64,000 nt of DNA from AC-32 sp963719275 (lineage in GTDB: Bacteria > Actinomycetota > Thermoleophilia > Gaiellales > Gaiellaceae), in the NCBI GenBank assembly GCA_963719275.1, contig CAVRBT010000020.1:1-64000 (forward strand), read 5' to 3'. The translations under genes were made by a program, and so were the position numbers. Numbering within the stretch: the first letter of the stretch is position 1; every line of letters starts with the position of its first letter. The notes beneath the pieces are model-generated. The model saw only the letters and a list, made by a program, of their open reading frames with translations. It had not been told where the DNA came from and did no database searches. Shown here piece after piece: positions 34,617-43,699 of the stretch.

Positions 34617-37007
34617 CTAAACGACCAGGTTCACGAGCTTGCCCGGCACGACGATGGCTTGCCGGACCTCCTTGCCGTCCAACTGTGCCTGCACCCGCTC
34701 AGATGCCTTCGCGCGCGCGACCAGTTCGTCCTCCGACTCCTCCGTCGAGGCCTGGACGCGGTCCCGCACCCGCCCGTTCACTTGGATCACGAGCTCGAAC
34801 GTCTCGCGCCGCAGCTGCGCCTCGTCCGCGACCGGCCACGGCTGCTCCCAGAGCCGCGAATCGCCAAGTGCCTCCCACAGCTCCTCCGCGATGTGCGGCG
34901 CGTACGGCTGGATCAGCGACACCGCCGTCTCCGCGGCGAAGCGCGCACCCGGCGCCGACGAGTCGCGGCCGAGCTCGTTGACCAGCTCCATCACCGCCGC
35001 GATCGGCGTGTTGAAGACAAACCGCCGGCCGATGTCGTCGCTCACCTTCGCGATCGTCTCGTGCGCCTTGCGCACCAGCGGCCCGCCGTCCTCCGAGCCG
35101 CCGCCCCCGTCCCCAGCGGCCGCCTCGTGCACGATCCGCCACAGCCGCCGCAGGAACCGGCCGACCCCCTCGATCCCCTCCTCGGTCCAGTCCATGTCCT
35201 GGTCGGCGGGCCCGACGAACAGGATGTACAGGCGCACCGCGTCGGCGCCGTACATCTCCGCCAGCTGGTCCGGGGCGGTGACGTTGCCGCGCGACTTCGA
35301 CATCTTCGTCCCGCCCTGCCGCACCCAGCCCTGGTGGAACAGTCGCTGGAACGGCTCGCGGAAGCCGACCATCTCCATCTCGTTCATGACCTTCACGAAG
35401 AAGCGCGAATAGAGCAGGTGCCCGGTCGCGTGGTCGATCCCGCCGATGTACTGGTCGACCGGCGCCCAGAAGTCCGCCAGCCATCGTGCAAACGGCGCCT
35501 CGTCGTTGTCCGGGTCGCAATAGCGCAGGAAGTACCAGGAGGAGTCGACGAAGGTGTCCATCGTGTCGGCCTCGCGCGTCCCCTCGCGACCGCATCTTGG
35601 GCACGGCACGCGCAGCCACTCCTCGTTGGAGGCCAGCGGGGGCTTGCCCTTGGGCCGGTAGTCCTCGACCTCGGGCAGCAGCACCGGCAGCTCGTCGTCC
35701 GGCACGGGGACGATCCCGCACGAGTCGCAGTAGACGACCGGGATCGGGCACCCCCAGTAGCGCTGGCGCGAGAAGCCCCAGTCGCGGAGCCGGAAGCTCA
35801 CCGCAGGCCGGCCGCGTCCGCGCTCGCCGAGCCACGCCACGATCGCGCGCAGCCCCTCCTCGACCGGCATGCCGGTGAAGTCGCCCGAGTTGACCAACAC
35901 GCCCTGCTCCTCGTCGACAACCTGCCTGATCGGCAGACCGAAGCGCTCGGCGAAGGCGCGGTCGCGCTCGTCGTGGGCCGGCACGCCCATGATCGCGCCC
36001 GTCCCGTACTCCATCAGCACGTAGTCGGCCACCCAGACCGGGATCGGCTCGTCGGTCGCGGGATTGGCCGCGTAGAAGCCCGTGAAGACGCCCGTCTTCT
36101 CCTCCGCGGTCACGCGCTCCTCCCCCCGCTTCGCGGCCGAGTGCTTGACGTACTCGCGGATCTCGTCGCCGTGCGGCGAGCGCTCGACGATCTGGTCGAC
36201 GAGCGGGTGCTCGGGCGCGAGCACGAAGAACGTCGCGCCGAAGACCGTGTCGGCCCTCGTCGTGAAGACGGGCGCGTCGACGTCAAGCTCGTCGATCCGA
36301 CACAGCAGCTCCGCACCCTCCGAGCGACCGATCCAATTGCGCTGGATCGTCTTCGTCCGCTCGGGCCAGTCGATCAGGGCGTGGTCGCGCAGCAGCGCGT
36401 CCGCGTACGAGGTGATGCGGAAGAACCACTGCTCCATCTTCCGGGCCTCGACCTCTGCACCGCAGCGCTCGCAGTGGCCGTCGATCACCTGCTCGTTCGC
36501 GAGAACCGTCTGGTCGTTCGGGCACCAGTTGACCGGCGCCTCTTTCCGGTACGCCAGGTCGCGCTCGAAAAAGCGCAGGAACAGCCACTGCGTCCAGTGG
36601 TAGTAGGCGGGGTCGTGTGCGGCTATCACCCGGTCCCAGTCGATCGCCCATCCCAGGCGGCGCATCTGGCGCTCGATCGTCTCGATGTTGCGCTCGGTGA
36701 TCTCGCGCGGGTGCCCGCCCTCGCGAATGGCTGCATTCTCGGCCGGCAACCCGAAGGAGTCCCAGCCCATGGGGCGCAGTACGTGCTTGCCCTGCCGCCG
36801 GTGAACGTGCGTCAGGACGTCGCCCAGCGTGTAGTTGAGGACGTGCCCCATGTGCAGGTTCCCCGAGGGGTAGGGCAGCATCTCGAGCATGTAGAACTTC
36901 CCCTTCGGCTGCTCGCCGGGCGCGGGATTCTCGACGTAGAAGGCCCGGGCGTCCTCCCAGACTCGTTGCCACTTCGCCTCGATCGCTTGCGGGTCGTACG
37001 TCTCCAA
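34617..37007 (-). CDS. leuS: Leucyl-tRNA synthetase
   Basis: Charges tRNA-Leu; 796 aa. The HIGH motif is PYPSGNLHMGH (near residue 50) and KMSKS is TKMSKSRGN. The CP1 editing domain holds TTRADTVFGATFFVLAPEHP and VPAHDERD with its catalytic Asp. A zinc-ribbon-like cluster (CPRCGREG) lies before the catalytic return DTFVDSSWYFLRY. The C-terminal end is QLDGKEVRQAIVVPGKLVNL. ATG 37007. It is preceded by a leader with a terminator hairpin and a short Leu-containing ORF, so attenuation by leucine supply is likely. Confidence 0.98.
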   Translation of the reverse strand: METYDPQAIEAKWQRVWEDARAFYVENPAPGEQPKGKFYMLEMLPYPSGNLHMGHVLNYTLGDVLTHVHRRQGKHVLRPMGWDSFGLPAENAAIREGGHPREITERNIETIERQMRRLGWAIDWDRVIAAHDPAYYHWTQWLFLRFFERDLAYRKEAPVNWCPNDQTVLANEQVIDGHCERCGAEVEARKMEQWFFRITSYADALLRDHALIDWPERTKTIQRNWIGRSEGAELLCRIDELDVDAPVFTTRADTVFGATFFVLAPEHPLVDQIVERSPHGDEIREYVKHSAAKRGEERVTAEEKTGVFTGFYAANPATDEPIPVWVADYVLMEYGTGAIMGVPAHDERDRAFAERFGLPIRQVVDEEQGVLVNSGDFTGMPVEEGLRAIVAWLGERGRGRPAVSFRLRDWGFSRQRYWGCPIPVVYCDSCGIVPVPDDELPVLLPEVEDYRPKGKPPLASNEEWLRVPCPRCGREGTREADTMDTFVDSSWYFLRYCDPDNDEAPFARWLADFWAPVDQYIGGIDHATGHLLYSRFFVKVMNEMEMVGFREPFQRLFHQGWVRQGGTKMSKSRGNVTAPDQLAEMYGADAVRLYILFVGPADQDMDWTEEGIEGVGRFLRRLWRIVHEAAAGDGGGGSEDGGPLVRKAHETIAKVSDDIGRRFVFNTPIAAVMELVNELGRDSSAPGARFAAETAVSLIQPYAPHIAEELWEALGDSRLWEQPWPVADEAQLRRETFELVIQVNGRVRDRVQASTEESEDELVARAKASERVQAQLDGKEVRQAIVVPGKLVNLVV

Positions 37008-37024
37008 CGCTGCCTCCAGAAACG

Positions 37025-37083
37025 AAAAAGCCTCTCGAACGAGAGGCTGCGGGAACCGACGCGGCCGCAGCCGCGGTGTCCCC
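37025..37083 (-). promoter_or_regulatory. leuS transcription attenuator
   Basis: On the minus strand, an intrinsic terminator AGCCTCTCG-TT-CGAGAGGCT followed by TTTTTCG (plus 37025-37048) lies about 20 nt before leuS. Upstream, GGGACACCGCGGC and GCCGC-GTC-GGTTCCC can form a large hairpin. Alternatively GGCTGCGG (37072-37065) pairs exactly with CCGCAGCC (37052-37045), which contains the terminator's AGCC and would open it. The mutually exclusive folds are classical attenuation. A T-box is less likely: the core TGGNACCGCG is only half matched (GGACACCGCG) and no long stem I fits. Confidence 0.7.
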
Positions 37084-37087
37084 TGCT

Positions 37088-37126
37088 CTACTCGAGAAGC
37101 TGCTTCATCCGCTCGAACTTTACCAT
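37088..37126 (-). CDS. Putative leuS leader peptide
   Basis: A 12-residue ORF, MVKFERMKQLLE, ending in TAG just before the attenuator. It has tandem Leu codons CTT-CTC two codons before the stop; CTT is rare in this GC-rich genome. An internal ATG gives MKQLLE. Shine-Dalgarno is weak (GAGCGG before the inner ATG). Ribosome stalling at Leu codons would lie within 15 nt of the first hairpin. It is divergent from the cupin gene. Confidence 0.5.
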   Translation of the reverse strand: MVKFERMKQLLE

Positions 37127-37153
37127 CGGCCCGGTCGAAATCCAGGAGGTGCC

Positions 37154-37546
37154 ATGGGTTACACGAAGCTCAATCTGAAGGACGACGTCGAAGACCAGGC
37201 GCCGAACTTCGGGCTCGAGGAGAACCTCGAGGCGCGAATGGCGCGCGTGCCGCTCGAGCTCCAGAACTCGGGCCTCAGCTACCAGCGCCTCGGGCCGAAC
37301 TACCGCCTGCCGTTCGGGCACACGCACAAGACGCAGGAGGAGGTCTACGTCGTGATCGGCGGCAGCGCCCGCGCCAAGGTCGGCGACGAGGTCGTGAGCC
37401 TGGAGGTGCTCGACGCGCTGCGCGTCGACAAGGAGACGCCGCGGAGCTTCGAGGCCGGCCCCGAGGGCGTCGAGCTGATCGCCGTAGGCGCTCCGAACAC
37501 AGGCCCCGGCGACGCGGAGGTGGTGGAGAGCTGGTGGAGCGACTGA
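37154..37546 (+). CDS. Cupin-domain protein
   Basis: 130 aa with a single cupin barrel. ATG 37154 behind AGGAGGT. Motif 1 is PFGHTHKTQEEVYVVIGG with metal-type His residues, and motif 2 covers ETPRSFEAGPEGVELIAVG. It ends EVVESWWSD. Cupins of this size are small-molecule binding or isomerase/dioxygenase-like; no substrate can be assigned. The next gene overlaps its end by 13 nt, suggesting a shared role. Confidence 0.8.
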   Translation: MGYTKLNLKDDVEDQAPNFGLEENLEARMARVPLELQNSGLSYQRLGPNYRLPFGHTHKTQEEVYVVIGGSARAKVGDEVVSLEVLDALRVDKETPRSFEAGPEGVELIAVGAPNTGPGDAEVVESWWSD

Positions 37547-38148
37547 GCGAGCCGCGCTGGGTCGACGAGCAGGAGTGGAGCTTCGGCTGGATCGCACCGA
37601 GGCGCCCGCAGCTGCAGCTGGCCTCGCACGCGCTCCTCGCTAAAGGCGGCGTGTGGGTCGTCGATCCGATCGACGGCGAGGGCGTCGACGAGCGGATCCG
37701 CGCGTTCGGCGAGCCGGCCGGTGTGATCCAGCTGCTCGACCGCCACACGCGCGACTGCGCGGCCTTCGCCCGCAGGCTCGGCGTGCCGCACCACGTCGTG
37801 CCCTTCGTGGACGTCGGCCCGTTCGAGCCGATCCCGCTCGTGCAGCGAAGCCAGTGGCAGGAGGCGGCGTTGTGGTGGCCCGAGCGGCGCGTGCTCGTCT
37901 GCGCGGACGCGCTCGGGACGGTCCCGCACTACTTCGCGCTCGGCGGCGAGCCGCTCGGCGTCCACCCGCTGCTGCGGCTGACCCCGCCGCGGCGGCTCGC
38001 GGAGGTCGAGCCGGAGCACGTCCTCTGCGGCCACGGCGAGGGCGTGCACGAACACGCGGCGGAGGCGGTGCGCGAGGCTCTTGCGAACGCACGGCGCCGC
38101 CTGCCCCGCCTGCTCGTCGAGGCCCCGGCTGCGACCCTTCGCCGCTGA
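37534..38148 (+). CDS. Metallo-beta-lactamase-fold protein with degenerate metal site
   Basis: 204 aa. The pattern follows MBL-fold proteins: HALLAKGGVWVVDPIDGEGV (strand then substrate loop), IQLLDRHTRDCAAFARRLGV, and a late LCGHGEGVHEHAAEA. The catalytic HxHxDH is replaced by DRHTRDC, so the usual zinc chemistry is doubtful. GTG start inside the cupin end. The function is unknown; the family is known for hydrolysing thioesters, phosphodiesters and lactones. Confidence 0.6.
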   Translation: MERLSEPRWVDEQEWSFGWIAPRRPQLQLASHALLAKGGVWVVDPIDGEGVDERIRAFGEPAGVIQLLDRHTRDCAAFARRLGVPHHVVPFVDVGPFEPIPLVQRSQWQEAALWWPERRVLVCADALGTVPHYFALGGEPLGVHPLLRLTPPRRLAEVEPEHVLCGHGEGVHEHAAEAVREALANARRRLPRLLVEAPAATLRR

Positions 38149-38162
38149 CTACGATCGCGCGC

Positions 38163-39434
38163 GTGCTCTCGCTTTTCCCGGAGACCGCGGCCGTCGAGGA
38201 CGGCCAGCTCGCGATCGGCGGCGTCCGCGCCTCCGCCCTGGCCGAGGAGTTCGGCACGCCGCTCGTCGTCTACTGCAAGCGCACGATCGAGGACGCGGCG
38301 CGCGCGTACCGCGAAGCGGCGCCGCACGCGCTGCCGCTCTACAGCCTGAAGGCGCTGCCGAACGTCGCGATCCTGCGCCTGCTCGCGGGGGAGGGGTTCG
38401 GCGCCGACGTGTCGACCCTCGGCGAGCTCGCCTTCGCGCTCGAGGCCGGCATTCCGGGCGACCAGATCGTCGTGCACGGGAACAACAAGAGCGACGAGGA
38501 GCTGCGCGCGGCAGCCGAGGCGAAGGCGCGCTTCGTCGTTCTCGACGCGCACGACGAAGTCGAGCGCGCGGCGGCCGCAGGCCTGCGCGACGTGCTCGTG
38601 CGCGTCACGCCCGGGATCGCCGCCGACACGCACGAGAAGATCCGCACCGCCCACGAGGGCTCGAAGTTCGGCCTCCCGCCCGACCAGGCGCTGCGGGCGG
38701 TGGCGACGGCGCGCAAGGCCGGCCTCGAGCCGGCCGGCATTCATCTCCACATCGGCTCCCAACTCCTGCACATGGAGGCGGGCCTGGAGACCGTCGACTG
38801 GCTCGGCTCCTTCCTCGAGCGCGCGAGAGACGAGATCGGCTGGGAGCCAGCCGTGGTCGACCTCGGCGGTGGCCTCGGGATCCGTTACGTCGAGGCGGAC
38901 GACCCGCCGCGGATCGCCGACTTCGTCTCCGCGCTGCTCGCGCGTCTCGCGCGGGCCTGGCAGGGCAAGCCGCCGCACCTGATCCTCGAGCCCGGCCGCT
39001 CCCTCGTCGGGCGAGCCGGCGTCTCCCTCTACCGCGTGGGCGTGATCAAGCACGCCCGCGCCGACCTGACCTACGTCGCGGTCGACGGCGGCATGTCCGA
39101 CAACCCGCGCCCGCAGCTCTACGGCGCGCGCTACAGCGCCCTGCTCGCGAACCGCGCCGACGAGGAGCCGGCGCACACCTACGACGTCTGCGGCAAGCAC
39201 TGCGAGTCCGGCGACGTGCTGATCGAGGGCGCGCGGCTCCCCGAGCCGCGCCGCGACGACCTGCTCGCGGTGCCGGCGACCGGCGCCTACACGCTCTCGA
39301 TGGGCTCGAACTACAACTCGGTGCCACGCCCGGCGGCGGTGCTGGTCGCCGACGGCGAGGCGCAGGTGATCCGCCGGCGCGAGACCGTCGCCGACCTCAT
39401 GCGCTACGAGGGAGCTACGCTCAGCCGATCGTGA
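38163..39434 (+). CDS. lysA: Diaminopimelate decarboxylase
   Basis: PLP enzyme making L-lysine from meso-diaminopimelate; 423 aa. The PLP Lys is in LYSLKALPN, the phosphate loop in VDLGGGLGIRY, and the dimer/active site in CGKHCESGDVL and GAYTLSMGSNYNS, where the last element has the conserved Tyr. GTG 38163. EamA follows with a GTGA overlap and may export lysine or a related amine, but this is only context. Confidence 0.95.
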   Translation: MLSLFPETAAVEDGQLAIGGVRASALAEEFGTPLVVYCKRTIEDAARAYREAAPHALPLYSLKALPNVAILRLLAGEGFGADVSTLGELAFALEAGIPGDQIVVHGNNKSDEELRAAAEAKARFVVLDAHDEVERAAAAGLRDVLVRVTPGIAADTHEKIRTAHEGSKFGLPPDQALRAVATARKAGLEPAGIHLHIGSQLLHMEAGLETVDWLGSFLERARDEIGWEPAVVDLGGGLGIRYVEADDPPRIADFVSALLARLARAWQGKPPHLILEPGRSLVGRAGVSLYRVGVIKHARADLTYVAVDGGMSDNPRPQLYGARYSALLANRADEEPAHTYDVCGKHCESGDVLIEGARLPEPRRDDLLAVPATGAYTLSMGSNYNSVPRPAAVLVADGEAQVIRRRETVADLMRYEGATLSRS

Positions 39435-40552
39435 GGACCTTCCAGCGCCTCCCGGGAGTCGTCCTCGTCAGCCTCGCCGCCGTGATGTGGGGCCTCGACG
39501 GCCTGATCCGCAAGCCGCTGTCCGACTCGACCTCCGCCTACACGATCGTCTTCGGCGAGCACGTGGTGCTCGTCGCGCTGACGCTGCCGCTCGCCGTGGC
39601 CGCGTTCACCGCGCTCTGGCGCGCCGGCTGGAAGCACGTGGGAGCCGGTATCGCGGTCGGCGCCGGCGCCTCGGCGATCGCGACGATCCTGTTCACGAAG
39701 GCGCTCTTCCACGGCGACTTCATCACCGTCGTCGTGCTGCAGAAGGTGCAGCCGCTGATCGCCGTGCTGGGGGCCTGGCTCGTGCTCGGCGAGCAACCGC
39801 GGCGCGGGTTCGCCTGGGTGTTCATCCCCGCGCTCGCCGGGGTCTGGCTGATCGCGCTGCCGCACCCGCTCGACCCGCACGCCCAGGGCTGGGAGCCGAT
39901 CGTCGAGACCCTCGCAGCCGCCGCGCTATGGGGAATGGGCACCGTCTTCGGCCGCTACCTCGGCCGCAAGCTCGCCTTCGAGCACGTCTCGACCGTCCGC
40001 TTCGGCTTCGGCCTGATCGCGAGCGCGATCGCGCTGCCGCTCGTCGGCGCCGCCGCGTTCTCGAACCTGCACGACAGCTTCTGGATCGCCGTGCTCGCGC
40101 TCGTGACCGGCTTCCTCGCGCTGAACCTCTACTACTACGGCCTCCGCCGAACGCCGGCCCTGCTCGCCGCGCTCGGCGAGCTCGCCTTCCCGGTCACGGC
40201 AGCGCTCGTCGGGATCTACGTCTTCGACGACCAGCTGCGCTGGACGCAGTGGCTCGGCGTCGCGATCACTGTCGGCGTGATCAGCCTGCTGCCGGTCCGG
40301 CGCCGCCAGCTCGTGCGCGTCCCGCCACGCCCTGAGCCCGGACTGGCGACGCCGGTGTGGCGTAACCCCTCGCGGCAGGGCGCCCTCGCGCGGAACAACG
40401 CCGGCGCCGACTGTGGCCGTCCAACGTCACCGTCGCGGCTAGGTGCGCCCTACCGAACGCGGAACAAGCGCCGAAGGCGCCGACTCGGCGGCGCCGACCA
40501 AGAGGCCATGCCGGCTTGCCGGTGTGGCCGTCCAACGCACCGTCGCGGCTAG
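39431..40552 (+). CDS. EamA/DMT-family transporter with repeat-derived tail
   Basis: Ten-TM drug/metabolite transporter pattern, 373 aa. Two EamA halves: residues 10-135 (SLAAVMWGLDGLIRKPLSDS, LVLGEQPRRGFAWV) and 150-285 (ALWGMGTVFGRYLGRKLAFE, LALVTGFLALNLYYYGLRRT, FPVTAALVGIYVFDDQLRWT). The last about 70 residues are hydrophilic and Arg-rich. They are encoded by a repeat region (40412-40552), so the functional protein probably ends near residue 300. GTG start overlaps the lysA stop. Confidence 0.85.
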   Translation: MRTFQRLPGVVLVSLAAVMWGLDGLIRKPLSDSTSAYTIVFGEHVVLVALTLPLAVAAFTALWRAGWKHVGAGIAVGAGASAIATILFTKALFHGDFITVVVLQKVQPLIAVLGAWLVLGEQPRRGFAWVFIPALAGVWLIALPHPLDPHAQGWEPIVETLAAAALWGMGTVFGRYLGRKLAFEHVSTVRFGFGLIASAIALPLVGAAAFSNLHDSFWIAVLALVTGFLALNLYYYGLRRTPALLAALGELAFPVTAALVGIYVFDDQLRWTQWLGVAITVGVISLLPVRRRQLVRVPPRPEPGLATPVWRNPSRQGALARNNAGADCGRPTSPSRLGAPYRTRNKRRRRRLGGADQEAMPACRCGRPTHRRG

Positions 40553-40579
40553 GTGCGTCCTACCGAACGCGGAACAGGC
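40412..40579. repeat. Direct repeat of about 57 nt spanning two gene ends
   Basis: TGTGGCCGTCCAACG...CACCGTCGCGGCTAGGTGCG...CCTACCGAACGCGGAACA occurs at 40412-40469 and 40523-40579 with only three differences (one indel, two substitutions). The second copy includes the last codons of the minus-strand binding-protein gene. The first is therefore a partial duplication of that gene's 3' end and downstream DNA. Confidence 0.75.
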
Positions 40580-41771
40580 CGCCGAACGACACCCAGTGCC
40601 CGTTGTGGTAGCGCTGAAGCTTGGCCTGGTCGAGCGGGAAATGGTCCGTCTTGTTCGTGCGCACACTCATGCCCGGGAGCAGGAACGGGTCGTTCTTGAC
40701 GTTCAGGCTCGTCGCGGCCCGCATGATCGAATTGCGCGTCGGGTTCTTTCCGGCCTTCTTCAGCGCGGCGACGAAGGTGTGCGCCACCGACATGCCGTAG
40801 ACCGCGTAGACGTCGTTCGGGTTCCCGCCCTTGTACTTCTTCATGATCGAGCGGTAGAGCCTCGACCCCGGGTCCGTCTTCCACTTGGGGTCGGTCGGGT
40901 CCTTGAGGAACACGATCGAGATCGAGCCCTCGGTCTGCTTCTTGCTCGTCCCGGCCGTGGCGAGGCCCATGATGTTGGCCGCGCTCGAGACGGCGTTGAC
41001 GTAGACCCGCGGCTTCCAGCCGAGCTTCCGCGCGTAGACGTACATCTGGATCGCGAACTTCGGCGTCGCGAAGAGCATCACGGTGTTCACCTTGGCGGCC
41101 TTCAGACGCGCGACCTGCGACTGCACCTGGTCGTCGGTCACGTCGTAGCTCTGCCTCGACTTGATCAGCTTTGCCTTCTTGCCGAGCCCGTTGCGCAGGC
41201 CGGCGACCAGGTCCTTGCCGTAGTCGTCGTTCTGGTAGAGGACGCCGATCCGCGCCTTCGGGTTCGTCTTGGCGACGTAGCGGCCGTAGATCGTCCCCTC
41301 GGCACGGTAGTTCGGCTGGTACCCGATCGTCCAGGGATACTGCTTGTGGTCCTTGCCGAAGGTGGTCGCGCCGCTGGCGACGAAGAGCTGCGGAATCTTG
41401 AGCGCGTTCAGGTAGGCGCGCGTCGCGAGGTTCTGCTCGGTGCCGAGACTGTTGAAGATCGCGAAGACCCTGTCCTGCTGCACGAGCTCGCGCGTCTTGT
41501 CGGCGGTCTTCGACGGGTCGTAGCCGTCGTCCTTGTAGATGTACTTGATCTTGCGCTTGTTCACGCCGCCGTGGGCGTTGACCCAGCGGAAGTACGCCGC
41601 CGCGCCCTTGGCCACCGACTGGTACGCGGAGGCGTTGCCGCTCAGCGGCGTCGTGCCGCCAATGAGCACCTGCGACGAGGTCACGCCGGTCTCCGACGCG
41701 GCGCCGGTCGCGGCGGTCGCAAGCGCGAGCGCGCCCAGGGCGCCCGCCAACAGGTAAGTCACTCTCGCCAT
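40560..41771 (-). CDS. Branched-chain amino acid-type substrate-binding protein (non-lipoprotein)
   Basis: 403 aa periplasmic-binding-protein type I. Signal peptide MARVTYLLAGALGALALATA, and no lipobox Cys, unlike the first system. The family opening GVTSSQVLIGGTTPLSGNAS, the Arg/Thr-binding lobes (AIFNSLGTEQNLATRAYLNA, LFVASGATTFGKDHKQYPWT) and the C-lobe are typical of LivK/amide-binding proteins. ATG 41771. It is last of livGFHM-SBP. Ligand unknown. Confidence 0.88.
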   Translation of the reverse strand: MARVTYLLAGALGALALATAATGAASETGVTSSQVLIGGTTPLSGNASAYQSVAKGAAAYFRWVNAHGGVNKRKIKYIYKDDGYDPSKTADKTRELVQQDRVFAIFNSLGTEQNLATRAYLNALKIPQLFVASGATTFGKDHKQYPWTIGYQPNYRAEGTIYGRYVAKTNPKARIGVLYQNDDYGKDLVAGLRNGLGKKAKLIKSRQSYDVTDDQVQSQVARLKAAKVNTVMLFATPKFAIQMYVYARKLGWKPRVYVNAVSSAANIMGLATAGTSKKQTEGSISIVFLKDPTDPKWKTDPGSRLYRSIMKKYKGGNPNDVYAVYGMSVAHTFVAALKKAGKNPTRNSIMRAATSLNVKNDPFLLPGMSVRTNKTDHFPLDQAKLQRYHNGHWVSFGGLFRVR

Positions 41772-41779
41772 CCGACCCT

Positions 41780-42793
41780 CTAGGGACGAAGGTATAGCCG
41801 TGTTGTTAGCGGTCTGGCAACTCGCCTCAGCAGACCGCCCGCTCCCGTCGGCAGCAGGATCATCACGACGATGATCGCGGCGCCGTAGACGAAGTCGGGG
41901 ATGCCCGGCTTGGTCGAGACGTGCGTCGAGAGGTCGGGCAGGTACACGACGAAGAACGCGCCGACGACCATCCCGGGCAGCGAGCCGAGGCCGCCGACGA
42001 CGACGCCGACGAGGAGCAGGATCGAGAGCAGGAACGTGAACGAGAGCGGGTTGACGATCTCGTTCTGGATCGCGAGCAGCGAGCCCGCGACACCGGCGTA
42101 GACGCCGCTCAGGGCGAAGGCAAGTGTTTTCGCCCACGCGAGGTTGATCCCCGCCGAGGCCGCGGCCACCTCGCTGTCGCGGACGGCGCGGAAGGTGCGG
42201 CCGAGGCGTCCGCGCATGAGCAGCCAGGCGACGGCGACGCTCACCAGCCCGATCCCCCACGCGAGGTAGTAGAGGAAGTGGTTCTGCGTCATCGTGTGGC
42301 CGAAGATCGTGACCGTGCCGCTGAGACCCGTTACCTGCAGCGGCGCGTCCTCGAGCAGGCGCAGGCCCTGACCGCCTCCGGTCACGCCCGAGAACTTCTT
42401 CAGCAGCGAGGGCATCGCCACCGCGAAGGCGAAGGTCGCGAGCGCGAGGTAGAGGCCGGAAAGCCGCAGCGCCGGCAGGCCGATCAGGAAGCCGACGACG
42501 CCCGCGGCCAGGCCCGCGAGCGGGATCGTCCACACGTCGCGCCAGTGCTCGTGGATGACGATCCACGCGGTCGTGTAGCCGCCGATCGCCATCAGCGCGC
42601 CGTGGCCGAGGGAGATCTGGCCCGTGTACCCGGTCAGCAGGTTGAGCCCGACGATCGCGATGAAGAAGATCCCGGCCTCGGCCAGGTCCCGCGAGTGGAA
42701 GTCGCTGACGAGAAGCGGCGCGAAGGCATACGCGACCAGGATCGCGGCGACCATGGCGACCCAGAGGGCGATCCCGAGTGCACGACGTCCCAT
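41780..42793 (-). CDS. livM: LivM-type permease, second system
   Basis: 337 aa. Hydrophobic segments with VGLNLLTGYTGQISLGHGAL (family motif), PALRLSGLYLALATFAFAVA, the VRDSEVAAASAGIN-LAWAKTLAFALSGVYAG block and GGLGSLPGMVVGAFFVVYLP. ATG 42793 shares one base with the livH stop (TGATG). Channel partner of LivH in the second importer. Confidence 0.92.
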   Translation of the reverse strand: MGRRALGIALWVAMVAAILVAYAFAPLLVSDFHSRDLAEAGIFFIAIVGLNLLTGYTGQISLGHGALMAIGGYTTAWIVIHEHWRDVWTIPLAGLAAGVVGFLIGLPALRLSGLYLALATFAFAVAMPSLLKKFSGVTGGGQGLRLLEDAPLQVTGLSGTVTIFGHTMTQNHFLYYLAWGIGLVSVAVAWLLMRGRLGRTFRAVRDSEVAAASAGINLAWAKTLAFALSGVYAGVAGSLLAIQNEIVNPLSFTFLLSILLLVGVVVGGLGSLPGMVVGAFFVVYLPDLSTHVSTKPGIPDFVYGAAIIVVMILLPTGAGGLLRRVARPLTTRLYLRP

Positions 42794-43695
42794 CAGACCC
42801 TCCGCTCCACGGGACGGCCGAAGAGACCGGCGGGCCGGATCAGCAGCACGCCGAGAATCACGGCCAGCGCGACCGGGAGCCGCAGCTCGCTGCCGATCCA
42901 GTCGACGTAGGTGCCGAGCAGGTTGACGAGGACGCCGAGCAACAGCGACCCGACGACCGCCCCGAGCGGGCTGTCGATCCCGCCGAGCACGGCACCTGCG
43001 AACGCGTAGACCAGCACCGGCTGCATCAGGTTCTGGTCGAAGCTCGCGAGCGCCGGCGCGGTCAGCATCCCCGAGACGGCGCCCATCGCTGCAGCGAGGC
43101 CCCAGCCGAGCGCGAGCATCCAGCTCACGCGGACACCGACCAGCCGGCTCGCCTCCGGGTTCGACGCGGCGGCGCGGGCGGCGAGCCCGAGCCTCGTGAA
43201 ACGGAAGAAGACCCAGAGCAGCGCGACTGCGCCCAGGGAGACCGCGATCGTGCCCAGGTCCTGGATCGAGAACGCCACCCCGGCGACGTCGATCGGCCGC
43301 GTCGAGAACGCGTTCGGGAGGCTGCGCGTCTCGGGCGTCCAGATCCACCGCGCCGCGCCGTTGACAACGAAGAAGAGGCCGAGCGTGACGATCACGACCG
43401 TCAGCACCGGCGCCCGCTCGACCGGCCGGATCACGGCGCGCTCGACCCCGACGCCCCCGGCGAACGAGATCGCGACGGTGAGGAAGAACGCGCCCCAGTA
43501 GGAGAAGCCGTGGTGGATGAGCGACCAGGCGATGAACGTCGAGAACATCGCCATCTCGCCCTGCGCGAAGTTGATGACGCCGGTCGAGCGGTAGATCACG
43601 ACGAGCGCGACCGCGAGCGTCGCCCACACGCCGCCCGCCGCGAGGCCGATCACGATCTGCTGGGCGAGCTGCGTCCAGTCGACGGCCAGCAGCAT
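42793..43695 (-). CDS. livH: LivH-type permease, second system
   Basis: 300 aa, about 8 membrane segments. GGVWATLAVALVVIYRSTGV is the family opening and RLGLAARAAASNPEASRLVG the coupling loop, with a later GGIDSPLGAVVGSLLLGV. ATG 43695. It follows livF by 4 nt. It pairs with LivM of the same operon. Confidence 0.92.
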   Translation of the reverse strand: MLLAVDWTQLAQQIVIGLAAGGVWATLAVALVVIYRSTGVINFAQGEMAMFSTFIAWSLIHHGFSYWGAFFLTVAISFAGGVGVERAVIRPVERAPVLTVVIVTLGLFFVVNGAARWIWTPETRSLPNAFSTRPIDVAGVAFSIQDLGTIAVSLGAVALLWVFFRFTRLGLAARAAASNPEASRLVGVRVSWMLALGWGLAAAMGAVSGMLTAPALASFDQNLMQPVLVYAFAGAVLGGIDSPLGAVVGSLLLGVLVNLLGTYVDWIGSELRLPVALAVILGVLLIRPAGLFGRPVERRV

Positions 43696-43699
43696 TTGT

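Noticed and set aside
37021..37083. T-box riboswitch for leuS
   Set aside because: Only half of the TGGNACCGCG core matches, and there is too little sequence for stem I before the divergent cupin gene. Leader-peptide attenuation fits better.
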